DNA of 51,565 nucleotides from Bacillota bacterium (GTDB taxonomy: Bacteria > Bacillota > Clostridia > Clostridiales > Clostridiaceae). Location: NCBI GenBank assembly GCA_017861315.1, contig JAGFXP010000011.1:1-51565 (forward strand), given 5' to 3'. Below the pieces are notes generated by a model. That model ran no database searches. It saw nothing but the letters and a program-made list of their open reading frames with translations, and had not been told where the DNA came from. Of the stretch, positions 1 through 9,761 are shown piece by piece. The translations under genes were made by a program, and so were the position numbers. Numbering within the stretch: position 1 is the stretch's first letter; every line of letters begins with the position of its first letter.

Positions 1-22
1 TATTGTTACGTTAACTTAATAT

Positions 23-99
23 GCGATGGTAGCTCAGTTGGATAGAGTAGCTGGCTACGAACCAGTTGGTCGGGGGTTCGAATCCTCTCCGTCGCACCA
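23..99 (+). tRNA. tRNA-Arg (anticodon ACG)
   Basis: A full cloverleaf can be folded by eye. The acceptor GCGATGG pairs with CCGTCGC, the anticodon stem GCTGG/CCAGT encloses loop CTACGAA (anticodon ACG), and the T arm carries GGTTCGAAT. CCA is encoded at 97-99. The gene forms the left edge of an AT-rich island whose first gene is an integrase facing it, so the 3' end of this tRNA is the likely integration target. Confidence 0.96.
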
Positions 100-107
100 C
101 TTAAAAG

Positions 108-146
108 ACAGATATCTCAATGGTTTGAGGTATCTGTTATTTTTTT
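108..146 (+). terminator. Rho-independent terminator after tRNA-Arg
   Basis: ACAGATATCTCAA (108-120) pairs over 13 bp with TTGAGGTATCTGT (125-137) around a TGGT loop. A T-rich tail follows to 146. It ends the tRNA transcript. Confidence 0.85.
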
Positions 147-170
147 ACTTTTATATGCAAAATGCTAAAA

Positions 171-192
171 TGGAGACTATTTGGAGACTAAG
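171..192. repeat. 11-bp tandem repeat, candidate integrase arm site
   Basis: Two adjacent 11-bp units (171-181 and 182-192) share TGGAGACTA at the same place in each. They begin 72 bp after the tRNA CCA end, between the tRNA and the convergent integrase. Tandem repeats of this type near attachment sites are typical arm-type binding sites for Tn916/phage-like integrases. The assignment here is inference from position. A repeat of the same period, with different sequence, lies at the same distance after the second tRNA-Arg. Confidence 0.6.
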
Positions 193-233
193 GGTACGTT
201 TTATTACTATAAAATACGATAAAATAGCAAAGA

Positions 234-260
234 AAGCAGGGGATTTTAGTATCCCTGCTT
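234..260 (-). terminator. Terminator of the integrase gene
   Basis: AAGCAGGGGAT and ATCCCTGCTT form a stem with one bulged G. On the minus strand it is followed by a T-rich stretch (TTTCTTT). It overlaps the integrase stop codon region. Confidence 0.65.
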
Positions 261-1106
261 TTTGTTTTGGTCTTTTTTATTGAACAGATTTTCAAGTTTA
301 TCTGCTGCTACTATATCTGCCTTCTGAAGTGAATGAGAATAGATGTCCATAGTGGTAGAGGTTCTGGCGTGCCCAAGACGTTTTGATACAGTGCTGACGT
401 CTACGTTCTGATTAATTAGAAGTGTGGCCGAAGTATGCCTCAGACCATGAAAGTTTACCTCTGGTAATAGGTATTGAGCTTTATTCTTATCTGCAATTGA
501 GGAGTCATCGCTTTCATTGTGCTTCCTAATGAAAGCTAAGAACCATTTGCTAATTGTGCTTGGAAATATTGGCTTTCCATCAATTGTAGTGAACAAGAAA
601 TCGCTATCGTGCCACAAGTCGCCAAGCTTTGCTTTCTCACCGTTTTGCCATATTTTATATTCTTTCAGTAATGAAATTACTGATTTAGGCACAGAGATAA
701 TTCTGCTGGTCTCATTCTTTGTTCCTTTGAGAAAGTTGCTTTGACCAGGCAGATGCTGCAAAGACTTATCTATTTTTACAATGCTATTATCAAAGTCGAT
801 GTCTGCCCACTCCAATGCAGTTAGTTCACCCTGACGCATACCACCAAAAATGGCTAATGTTATCATGGTCCTGTATTTGATTGGCTCTGATAGGATTAAT
901 TGAAGGATGTATTCGGTTTGCTCCACATTATAGTGCTTAGCTTCCTTCTTTGTCACTATTGGAGCTTTAACACGCAAGGCTGGGTTATTTAGTAGGTTTA
1001 TGCTGTTGTATACGTCGGTTATGACTTCCTTGGTGATACCGATATATCGTAGCGTAGTCGCCTGATTGCTTTTGTTCAGCATCCTCTGAAGTGTGAGAAG
1101 TATCAT
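246..1106 (-). CDS. Chimeric, N-terminally truncated tyrosine recombinase (phage-type integrase)
   Basis: The open frame encodes 286 aa. From about residue 40 it is the catalytic half of a Tn916/phage-type integrase. It starts at NPALRVKAP, has the first catalytic Arg in GGMRQGEL, then HGLRHTSA, then the GHARTSTTMDIYSH block with the nucleophile Tyr. The arm-binding and SAM-like core-binding domains (normally about 150 residues) are missing. Residues 1-38 instead match the tail of a different, small clostridial recombinase (TLRYIGITKEVITDVYNSIN), which is the same reading frame as the broken gene upstream. The frame is therefore a deletion fusion of two recombinases. No ribosome binding site is visible before the ATG at 1106. 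Active-site residues are kept, but without DNA-binding domains it is probably non-functional or only a catalytic remnant. Confidence 0.8.
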   Translation of the reverse strand: MILLTLQRMLNKSNQATTLRYIGITKEVITDVYNSINLLNNPALRVKAPIVTKKEAKHYNVEQTEYILQLILSEPIKYRTMITLAIFGGMRQGELTALEWADIDFDNSIVKIDKSLQHLPGQSNFLKGTKNETSRIISVPKSVISLLKEYKIWQNGEKAKLGDLWHDSDFLFTTIDGKPIFPSTISKWFLAFIRKHNESDDSSIADKNKAQYLLPEVNFHGLRHTSATLLINQNVDVSTVSKRLGHARTSTTMDIYSHSLQKADIVAADKLENLFNKKDQNKKQGY

Positions 1107-1569
1107 CGGTTTGTTCTTGGTGTTGTTGACGTATATGTGGGACGCTCAGATCTTTCTTAGGCTGTTAGTGCCGTAGTTGCCTTTGATATTCAATTCCCTT
1201 AGCATTCCCTTTATTATCTTGTGTGCAGCATGCACGGTTAAATGTCCTCCCTTTTGGCTTCTGAACAGGAAGTACTGGATGGCATCCTTCGCGCTTGCGT
1301 TCAGGGTGAACTCCCTTATCTTGCCTGTCTTCCGTTCCTTGATAAGAACTGAGTCACTGAGACTGCCATCAGATAAACGCCCTTGAGTCTTAGCTGAAGC
1401 AGGTTTCCTACTCTTAGACCTACGTTGATACCGACAACAAACAACATGTAGTTTCGCTTGTTCTCCTTCCTTTTAGGTATTGCTTAATCTTCTCGATGTC
1501 CTTTTATCGATTGATCGGTTTCACCTCCTTTGGCTTAAGAATGACTCTGATGTTAAGATTTCTGTTCAT
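990..1569 (-). pseudogene. Broken small tyrosine recombinase
   Basis: A start ATG at 1569 follows a good Shine-Dalgarno (GAGGAG, about 6 nt upstream) and reads MNRNLNIRVILKPKEVKPIN before an in-frame TAA. Shifting frames restores recognisable family sequence: DIEKIKQYLKGRR, RNYMLFVVGINVGLRVGNLL, KERKTGKIREFTLN, then NSLRKI before another stop. The C-terminal block TLRYIGITKEVITDVYN continues into the chimeric frame ending at 246. This is the roughly 190-aa class of clostridial tyrosine recombinases. At least two stops and one or more frameshifts are visible, so it is a pseudogene. The Tyr-containing tail survives only inside the fusion. Confidence 0.75.
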
Positions 1570-2180
1570 GTGATCTCCTCATTTAAAATATGAAGTTTTA
1601 TATAAACGCCAACAAGTGTTGGCAGTATAAAATGTGCAGTAATGATGAATTCAATAGAAAAAGCCTGTGATCACAGACATAGCAATGTCTGCAGGAAATC
1701 ATAAGAATGCGAACTTAGTACCTTTGTTTGCATTTGTACCAGTACTTATGCAAAGGGGTGGGGCATGAAACAAAAGAATTTCTTTTTCTATAGATAGACT
1801 GGTGCTGAGAGAAATTATTTCTGTTTTTACACTACATATTGAATGTTAAATTATGGCATTTGGCCGATGGAAATATTTAATTGAAGTTTAAAGGATTTTT
1901 TAAGCTGACTGAAGAATATAATACAATAAAAAGCAAGAAAATTCAGAAAATATATCACAATATTTATTTTGTTTGTTTAAAATTGGCAGTACAATAATTA
2001 ATTTCTGGTTCAATATATTCTTACATTAATACTGATAATATGCATAGATAGAATGCACAAAATCCGGTCTGAAACTCTAAACAAGACTTAAAGATTTTGG
2101 ATTGTGTCTAAGCAAGACATTCAAATAAAACAATTTTATTGCATAGATACACAGATAGTCAAATGAAAAGAGGGGATAAA
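1570..2180. other. AT-rich intergenic region with overlapping palindromes
   Basis: No convincing gene is present. At 1665-1691 two dyads overlap and share CAG: CTGTGATCACAG (perfect 12-bp palindrome) and CAGACAT-AGCA-ATGTCTG (7-bp stem). They lie about 100 bp upstream of the broken recombinase and about 490 bp upstream of the toxin gene, so they could be an operator. I could not pick a confident promoter for the toxin gene. Confidence 0.5.
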
Positions 2181-5100
2181 ATGGATATTGAAAAAACAAA
2201 CAAGAATTCACCCTCCCAATTCCTTAAAACTGATAGTGGTAAAACCAAATCCAATGCCATTGAAGTGCCATCAATCACATTACCCAAAGGTGGAGGGGCA
2301 ATTAAAGGTATCGACGAAAAGTTTACTGTTAATGTTGTTAATGGCACCGCTTCCTTTTCCATGCCTCTTCCTTTCTCGAACGCCAGAGGTGCTTCGCCGG
2401 CATTGAATTTATCATATAATTCCGGTGCGGGAAATAGTGTTTTCGGGTTGGGATGGGCATTGAACTTGCAAGCAATAAAGCGTAAAACCGATAATGGACT
2501 GCCACAGTATATAGATGAAATTGATTCCGACACATTCATTTTTGATGAGGCAGGGGACCTTGTTCCAGAATTCAAGAAAATTCCTGAAGATCCTGAGGGC
2601 AGGTTTGAATTGGATGATAATGGCAATTATATATTAAGAGAAAAGGATTCACCGGATAATAATTTTACTATTAGATTTTATAGACCTAGAATAGAAGGTA
2701 TGTTTGGAAGGATTGAAAGATGGTCGAGCAAAAAATCACGAGAAATTAAATGGAAGGTAACCACGAAGGATAACTTGACGACACTCTTTGGATGGAGCGA
2801 AACTTCAAGAATTTCTGATCCAAAAGATCCAAATAGAATATTCGAATGGCTACCGGAGTTTGTTTTTGATGATAAAGGGAATTGTTCACAATATATTTAT
2901 AGGAAAGAAGATAAAACTGGATTTGATGATTCTCTGCTATGCAATCAGAACAGGATTGAAAATGGAGAAATTACCTACACAAACAATTATTTAGAAAAGG
3001 TATTATATGGAAACAAAGCGCCTTATGATCAGAGGTTCAAAGGTCCCTTTCCTCTTGAAACTGATTATATGTTTCAAACGGTGTTTGACTATGGTGATTA
3101 TGAAACCAATGCCCCTTATGCAAAAAAAACAGATTGGAATCTAAGGAAAGATTCTTTTTCTGATTACAAGGCCGGCTTTGAAATACGTACTACAAGGTTA
3201 TGCAAAAGGATTTTATTGTTCCATTACTTCAATGAATTGAAGCCTGGAGGTTCGGCTCTCATAAAGTCACTGGATCTTGAATATGATACATATGCCCAAG
3301 AAGGTTTTACCTTCTTGAAATCAATTACTACATTTGGGTATATAAAAAAGGAAGATGAAACATATACATGTAAAAGTCTTCCTCCTATAGAATTTGAATA
3401 TCAAAAACATGAAAGGAACAGTGATGTTAAGACCATCTCGACGGAGGATCTTGTTCATGCACCATCAGGGCTGGATGAACAACAATATCACCTCATTGAT
3501 TTGTTTAATGAGGGCTTGCCGGGGATACTCACAGAACAAGCTAACGGATGGTTTTATAAGCATAACCTGGGTGGTTGGAAAGACGAAGAGCAAAATAAGG
3601 TTTCATCAGATGGCAAGGAATATTATTTCGAACAGGCAAAGTTGATTTCACCTAAACCTTCCTTTACGGGCTTAGGCGGACAACTGCAATTGATGGATTT
3701 AGATTCAGATGGTGGCAAACAGCTAGTCAATTACAGTATAGAACCTAAAGGATATTTTGAATTGAATGAGGAAGATGAGTGGCAAGCTTTTCGTACTTTC
3801 GAGCATCTTCCCAATATAAATATGCAGGATGCCAATACCCGAATGCTTGACCTAAATGGAGATGGAAAGCCAGAAGCCTTGATTACTGAAGATAATGTAT
3901 TTACATGGTATGAATCTGTGGGCAAAAAAGGATTTGATAGTGTCCATAAAACGTTGAAACCTTTCGATGAAGAAAGAGGTCCGCATATCATATTTGCCGA
4001 CATCAAACAAACCTTATTTTTGGCTGATATGTCAGGCGATGGCATGACAGACATAGTTAGGATTCGAAACGGTGAAGTATGTTATTGGCCTAACATTGGG
4101 TATGGCAGGTTCGGCGCAAAAATATCAATGGACAATGCTCCGGTTTTTGATTATCCAGACTCGTTCAATCCAGCTTATCTGCGCTTGGCAGACATAGACG
4201 GTTCTGGTACCACAGACATCATTTATCTTGGGAAAAACAAGTTCACCTACTGGATGAATTTGAGCGGGAACTCATTCCATACAGTAACTTTTGAAATAGG
4301 TTCTTTCCCCGAAATACACAGCCAAGCGAAAATCTCGGTTGTCGATTTGTTGGGCAGGGGGGTATCCTGCATTGTTTGGTCAAGCCCACTTTCAAAGGAT
4401 ATCCATTCCCCTTTGAAGTATATAGACCTAATGAATGGCAAGAAACCGCATATAATGGTTTCTTATAAAAATAATTTTGGCAAGGAAGTATACTTTGAAT
4501 ATACTCCATCCACAAAGTTCTACATTGAAGACAAGAAGGCAGGGAAACCATGGGTGACCAAACTACATTTTCCTGTGCAATGTATATCCAAAATTGAGAC
4601 AAGAGATGTTATTTCTGGTTTCAGATTTGTAAGTAGCTACAAATATCATCACGGATATTACGACCATATAGAAAAGGAATTCAGAGGTTTTGGCATGGTG
4701 GAACAGACTGATACCGAGTATTTCGACCACTGTGTAAAGGGGGATTCCAGTAATATAGAGTGTAGGGAACTGCATCAGGAACCTGTCATCACCAAAAACT
4801 GGTTTCATACAGGGGCCTTTTTAGGCAGGGAAAGAATACTTAACCAGTTTGCACATGAATACTGGTATGAGGAAATGAAAAGGCAGGGATTTGATGCAAA
4901 GAACTACGAACAGTTATTGCCTGATGCAAGACTTGTAGGCGCTTCTGGAATAAGCGAATCAATACTCGAACATTTGAGTGCTGAAGAATGGCGAGAAGCT
5001 TTAAGGGCCTGCAAAGGAATTGGGCTGCGTTCTGAAGTCTTTGCAGAAGATGCTCCTTTATCAGGAGCAACGCTTGAAGAACGAAAAAGACAATTAACTC

Positions 5101-8100
5101 CTTATACCGCTTCCAGTCATAATTGCGTCATCGAATTGCTGCAACCAAAGGGAATTAATAAGCATGCCGTTTTTGTAGTGAAAGAAAGCGAAGCTATTAC
5201 CTACAGCTATGAGCGTAATACTGAAGATCCTCGAATTGCTCATAGTCTGAACATCAAATTGGATGAGCATGGCAATATCCTGGAAGCTGCTTCGGTAGTT
5301 TATAGTAGATTACTACCGGATACATCTTTGCCTGATGAGACCGTGAAGGCACAAAACCGTACAATAATTTATACGCAAAATATTTTTACTGATGATGTAA
5401 TAGGGGATGATGACTATCGACTACGAATGCTCTCTGAAGCTATGACTTTTGAATTGAAAGATGGAACTAAAAAAGATCTAACCGAAAAAGGCGAAGTTAA
5501 TTATTATTCAGTGGCAGAATTTGAAAATATAATAGAGGATTCAACTGAGGTATCATATCATGAAATAGATAAAGAACCTGAAGTATGGGCTTCTCAAAAA
5601 AGGTTAATCGAGCATACGCGAACCACATTTTACAATGGGGATCTTACAGGCCCGCTTCCTTTGGGTAAACTAAACTCAAGAGGGCTTGCTTATGAAAGCT
5701 ATCAATTAGCTTACAAACCTGATCTATTAGCTGATATTTTTGGAGAAAAGGTAAACACAGTCCAAATTGCAGTCCTGATGGGGGAGGGTAAATTCACTCA
5801 CTTGAAAGACGATAATGGTGAAGATGATGATAATTGGTGGGTACGCTCCGGAACCATGCAATACATTGAAAAAGAAAAAGGAGAAACAGCAGAAAAAGCC
5901 AGAGACCGTTTCTATGTACCAATTTCCTATACTGATCCATACGATGCTAAAACCAAGGTTACATATGATAAAGACAACTATTTTTTATTTATTAAAGAAA
6001 CAGAAGATGCGCTAGAGAATAAGACAAGTATAGAACTTTTTAATTACAGAACGCTCTCACCGCAGCGAATGAAAGATATGAATAACAATATCTCTGAAGC
6101 CATCACAGATGAGCTTGGTTTTGTTAAGGCCATGGCACTGTTAGGCAAAGGCGATGAGGCCGATGACTTGGGTGACCAGGCTGACCCATCATGGTGGATT
6201 TCTGAATTCACTACTGACGAAGAAAAAGATTTGCTAGATGAATTTTTCGACGATCCAGCCTCCGAACAATTAGTGAGCATTGGCAAAGACCTGCTGAAGC
6301 ATGCCACAGGAAGATTTGTTTATGATTTTGATGCGTATATAAACAGTGGAAAACCTGCTGCAGTTGCTTCTATCCTAAGGGAAGAGCATTGTATAAAGAA
6401 CGTCGCTTCACCAGTGCAGATATGTTTTGAGTACTCAAACGGTCTTGGGCATTTAGTTATGAAGAAGACCCAAGCGGAGCCGGGGGTTGCAAAAAAAGCC
6501 ACCATCAAGCCTGATGACACTTATACTATTAACGAAGTTGACACATCAACTTTAGTCCAAAAGCAACTCCGCTGGATAGGAACTGGTAGAACTGTGCTTA
6601 ATAATAAGGGTAATGTCGTAAAACAATACGAGCCTTACTTCTCTGTAACACAACAGTATGAAGATTTGAAGGAATTAGTAGAAACAGGTGTTACACCAAT
6701 TCTTTATTACGATGCCCTTGGGCGATTGATAAAAACTGATTTTTCAGATGGAACTTTTAGCAAAACCGAATTTGATTCATGGAAACAAGATATCTACGAC
6801 CAAAATGATACTATACTGGAGTCGACTTGGTATCAAAACCGTATCAATCATCTAATTGATAAAGAACTGAATGATTCATGGAAAGATCCACAAAAGGAAA
6901 AGTGTGCTGCCGAGAAAGCTGCCAAACATGCTAACACACCCAACACTCAGCATTTTGACACTCTTGGAAGACCAGTTCTATCAATTGAACGTAATGTTGA
7001 TCCATTTTCCAATCTGAAGGAAAATTACCATACAAAGACGTACCATGACGTTGAAGGCAATCTTAGAAGTGTAACTGACGCGCGAAATAATCTTGTTATG
7101 CAGTACAAATACGATATGTTGGGCAACAAGGTTTATCAAAGCGGCATGGATGCTGGACAGCGGTGGATGATGTTTAATGTAATGGGAAATCCGTTGAGAA
7201 GTTGGGATGAGAGGAATAATGAGTTCCTATACGTTTATGATGATTTGCATAGACCGACGATAAGTATGGTAACGGGTGGATATTGTGACAGTTCTCTTGA
7301 CCATATTTTTGACAGAATAGTTTATGGTGAAACAGAATTAAATCCAGAACTAAAAAATCTTAGAGGGCAAATAGTTCGTCATTACGATACTGGAGGCTTG
7401 GTGGAAACTCCTGATTACGATTTTAAGGGACAACCTAAATTCAGCACAAGGAGACTATTTAGATATTATAAAGCTATTTCAAACTGGATCAGTGACAACT
7501 TGTTAACGACAGACCTTGAAACTGAAAGTTTCACCACAACATATGAAACTGATGCTCTTGGAAGAGTTACACGGCAAACCATGCCAGATGGAAGTATCAT
7601 AATACCCATTTATAATGAGGCGGGTTTGCTTGAAAGAGAAACCGTCACCCATAAGTACGTAACTCCGACCATCACAACCACTTATATAAAAAGCATCGAC
7701 TATAACGAAAAAGGTCAGCGATGCAAAACTATCTATGGAAATGATGTAATCACTAAATATTACTATGATAAGGAAACTTTTAGACTTAATAGATTGGAAT
7801 CTAAAAGGAGTAACGGAGAACCTCTTCAGGATTGGTACTATACTTATGACCCGGTAGGAAATATCACTTTCATAGAAGACGACGTAAATCCAATTGAATT
7901 CTTTAAAAATCAGATAATCGCAGGAATTTCTGAATACACCTACGATGCCCTTTATCGTTTGAAGGAAGCTTCAGGAAGGGAAAATAGCGCCGCAATATTT
8001 TTTGGAGATTGTGACAATTGGAATGACGCTCCTTTTATGCATCAATTGAAACTGAAAGAATCAATGGGCGTGTGGAATTATACTGAAAAATACAAATACG

Positions 8101-9761
8101 ATGATGTAGGTAATATTCTTGAAATGTATCATCAGGCAGCCGACAACAGTTGGACAAGAAATTATGATTATGAAGAAAAAAATAACAGGTTAAAAGGCAC
8201 AATGGTTGGAAGACAAGTCAAGACTCAGCCCAAAGAAAGTGATGCATATACCTATATGCATCATGACAAGCATGGATTTATGATTAAGATTCCTCATTTG
8301 GAAGAGATGGCTTGGAACTTCAAAGAAGAATTAATAAAAACGGTACGCCAGAAACTAACTAATGGAGGAACTCCAGAAACCACATACTATCAATATGATT
8401 GGCAAGGGCAACGCATCCGTAAGATAACTGAAAATAAGGCGGATGCTGGTATATGCCCAACCCCCAAAAATGAGAGAATATATATGGGAGAGTACGAACT
8501 CTATAAAAAATACTCTAGTTCAGGTGAAGTGTTTGAATGTGCAAGTTTGAGCCTAATGGACCAGCAGCAACGATTTGCCATGATAGAAATCCGAAAAAAT
8601 GCAGAAAATGGCACAGAAAAACACTTGGTGCGTTACCAACTTCATGATCACTTAGGCTCGGCAAAATTGGAATTGGATGGGACATGTGAAGCAAAAGTTA
8701 TTTCCTACGAGGAATACCATCCATATGGTACAACCGCCTACCTAGCAAATAATGCAGATATTAAATCTGCAGTTAAGCGATATCGCTACACGGGAAAGGA
8801 ACGAGATGAGGAGAGTGGATTATATTACTATGGAGCACGATATTATATGCCTTGGATAGGAAGATGGTTGTGTGCAGATCCTCTTGGTATCAAGGACTCA
8901 GTAAATGTTTATTCTTTCGTATTGAGTAATCCTATAAAACAGATTGACAAAACTGGCCTGCAGACAGAAGGCGCCAGAGTCCTTTCCCTTGGACTCAATA
9001 CTACTCCGAAAAAATATGTTCTACCAGGTTCAACTTCTACAGAGCCGATCAATATGACTGAGGCAAATAGAGTTAGAGCAGAAGAGCTGACAGGTTTGCG
9101 TGGAGTTCAGACAGTAGGTGAGATGCCTGGTTGGGAAGCAGTAAAAGCGGAATACGGCCCTAAAAAAGGTTCTGCTATAATGGTACGAAGGGCTATGGCT
9201 GGTGAATTTGGAATTTCTGAAATTTATATGAATGCTAGAGGATTAGGAAGATTTGACCCGACTTGCACTGGTTCAGAACTGACTGAAATAATAAGGGGCC
9301 TAAGAACTGGTAAGAACCTTTCTCAAGTAGATTTCATATTTGAACATGAAGGAGGCGTGTCAGTAATACGAAAAGGCTCGAGTATAGTCGAGGGGAGCAT
9401 GCTACCATCACGTTTGGCACAACATTTGCCACCTAACTTTCGCCCACCAAAAGTTCCTTTGGTGAAGCCAACATCTTCAAGACCACCAGAAGGTTTACCA
9501 CTGAAAGAGCCATTTCTCAGATTTGGACCTAAACCTACTACCGTAGAACTTGACCCGAAGCCATCTTTGGTAGGGGTGCTCATAATTGTGATTGTTATAT
9601 CAGCATGGGAGATTTACATGCAGGCGGTGAAGGAAGACCCTATATTAGCAATTCCACCAGCCGCCGCTGGAAGGGGATTGCCAGTTCATTTTTTTAGCGC
9701 CCGTGGAGGGTATGGTTCGATGCTAGAAAATCCTTTTACTTGGCAACGGAAACACAGGTAA
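2181..9761 (+). CDS. Tc toxin TcB-TcC fusion (SpvB/RHS cocoon with C-terminal effector)
   Basis: The protein has 2526 aa. I chose ATG 2181 because AGAGGGG lies 6-7 nt upstream; the frame is also open further 5'. The domain order is that of fused Tc toxin B and C components. An SpvB domain fills about residues 35-330 (GGGAIKGI, NLSYNSGAGNSVFGLGW). VCBS/FG-GAP-like propeller repeats follow at about 500-700 (LDLNGDGKPEA, DMSGDGMTDIV, DIDGSGTTDII). TcdB middle domains lie at about 715-1060 (EKEFRGFGMVEQTD). RHS repeats lie at about 1500-2200 (YDALGRLIKTDFSDG), and the RHS core at about 2195-2260 (RYTGKERDEESGLYYYGARY, then DPLGI). Known TcC proteins self-cleave after the DxxGL at the end of the core, here after L2260, releasing a 266-aa hypervariable effector inside the cocoon. 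No signal peptide is visible. The TcA subunit follows on the same strand. Low GC relative to the chromosomal core suggests transfer. Confidence 0.92.
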   Translation: MDIEKTNKNSPSQFLKTDSGKTKSNAIEVPSITLPKGGGAIKGIDEKFTVNVVNGTASFSMPLPFSNARGASPALNLSYNSGAGNSVFGLGWALNLQAIKRKTDNGLPQYIDEIDSDTFIFDEAGDLVPEFKKIPEDPEGRFELDDNGNYILREKDSPDNNFTIRFYRPRIEGMFGRIERWSSKKSREIKWKVTTKDNLTTLFGWSETSRISDPKDPNRIFEWLPEFVFDDKGNCSQYIYRKEDKTGFDDSLLCNQNRIENGEITYTNNYLEKVLYGNKAPYDQRFKGPFPLETDYMFQTVFDYGDYETNAPYAKKTDWNLRKDSFSDYKAGFEIRTTRLCKRILLFHYFNELKPGGSALIKSLDLEYDTYAQEGFTFLKSITTFGYIKKEDETYTCKSLPPIEFEYQKHERNSDVKTISTEDLVHAPSGLDEQQYHLIDLFNEGLPGILTEQANGWFYKHNLGGWKDEEQNKVSSDGKEYYFEQAKLISPKPSFTGLGGQLQLMDLDSDGGKQLVNYSIEPKGYFELNEEDEWQAFRTFEHLPNINMQDANTRMLDLNGDGKPEALITEDNVFTWYESVGKKGFDSVHKTLKPFDEERGPHIIFADIKQTLFLADMSGDGMTDIVRIRNGEVCYWPNIGYGRFGAKISMDNAPVFDYPDSFNPAYLRLADIDGSGTTDIIYLGKNKFTYWMNLSGNSFHTVTFEIGSFPEIHSQAKISVVDLLGRGVSCIVWSSPLSKDIHSPLKYIDLMNGKKPHIMVSYKNNFGKEVYFEYTPSTKFYIEDKKAGKPWVTKLHFPVQCISKIETRDVISGFRFVSSYKYHHGYYDHIEKEFRGFGMVEQTDTEYFDHCVKGDSSNIECRELHQEPVITKNWFHTGAFLGRERILNQFAHEYWYEEMKRQGFDAKNYEQLLPDARLVGASGISESILEHLSAEEWREALRACKGIGLRSEVFAEDAPLSGATLEERKRQLTPYTASSHNCVIELLQPKGINKHAVFVVKESEAITYSYERNTEDPRIAHSLNIKLDEHGNILEAASVVYSRLLPDTSLPDETVKAQNRTIIYTQNIFTDDVIGDDDYRLRMLSEAMTFELKDGTKKDLTEKGEVNYYSVAEFENIIEDSTEVSYHEIDKEPEVWASQKRLIEHTRTTFYNGDLTGPLPLGKLNSRGLAYESYQLAYKPDLLADIFGEKVNTVQIAVLMGEGKFTHLKDDNGEDDDNWWVRSGTMQYIEKEKGETAEKARDRFYVPISYTDPYDAKTKVTYDKDNYFLFIKETEDALENKTSIELFNYRTLSPQRMKDMNNNISEAITDELGFVKAMALLGKGDEADDLGDQADPSWWISEFTTDEEKDLLDEFFDDPASEQLVSIGKDLLKHATGRFVYDFDAYINSGKPAAVASILREEHCIKNVASPVQICFEYSNGLGHLVMKKTQAEPGVAKKATIKPDDTYTINEVDTSTLVQKQLRWIGTGRTVLNNKGNVVKQYEPYFSVTQQYEDLKELVETGVTPILYYDALGRLIKTDFSDGTFSKTEFDSWKQDIYDQNDTILESTWYQNRINHLIDKELNDSWKDPQKEKCAAEKAAKHANTPNTQHFDTLGRPVLSIERNVDPFSNLKENYHTKTYHDVEGNLRSVTDARNNLVMQYKYDMLGNKVYQSGMDAGQRWMMFNVMGNPLRSWDERNNEFLYVYDDLHRPTISMVTGGYCDSSLDHIFDRIVYGETELNPELKNLRGQIVRHYDTGGLVETPDYDFKGQPKFSTRRLFRYYKAISNWISDNLLTTDLETESFTTTYETDALGRVTRQTMPDGSIIIPIYNEAGLLERETVTHKYVTPTITTTYIKSIDYNEKGQRCKTIYGNDVITKYYYDKETFRLNRLESKRSNGEPLQDWYYTYDPVGNITFIEDDVNPIEFFKNQIIAGISEYTYDALYRLKEASGRENSAAIFFGDCDNWNDAPFMHQLKLKESMGVWNYTEKYKYDDVGNILEMYHQAADNSWTRNYDYEEKNNRLKGTMVGRQVKTQPKESDAYTYMHHDKHGFMIKIPHLEEMAWNFKEELIKTVRQKLTNGGTPETTYYQYDWQGQRIRKITENKADAGICPTPKNERIYMGEYELYKKYSSSGEVFECASLSLMDQQQRFAMIEIRKNAENGTEKHLVRYQLHDHLGSAKLELDGTCEAKVISYEEYHPYGTTAYLANNADIKSAVKRYRYTGKERDEESGLYYYGARYYMPWIGRWLCADPLGIKDSVNVYSFVLSNPIKQIDKTGLQTEGARVLSLGLNTTPKKYVLPGSTSTEPINMTEANRVRAEELTGLRGVQTVGEMPGWEAVKAEYGPKKGSAIMVRRAMAGEFGISEIYMNARGLGRFDPTCTGSELTEIIRGLRTGKNLSQVDFIFEHEGGVSVIRKGSSIVEGSMLPSRLAQHLPPNFRPPKVPLVKPTSSRPPEGLPLKEPFLRFGPKPTTVELDPKPSLVGVLIIVIVISAWEIYMQAVKEDPILAIPPAAAGRGLPVHFFSARGGYGSMLENPFTWQRKHR

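Noticed and set aside
26..283. 85-codon frame across the tRNA and its downstream hairpin
   Set aside because: It overlaps the tRNA-Arg gene, has no ribosome binding site and no recognisable sequence.
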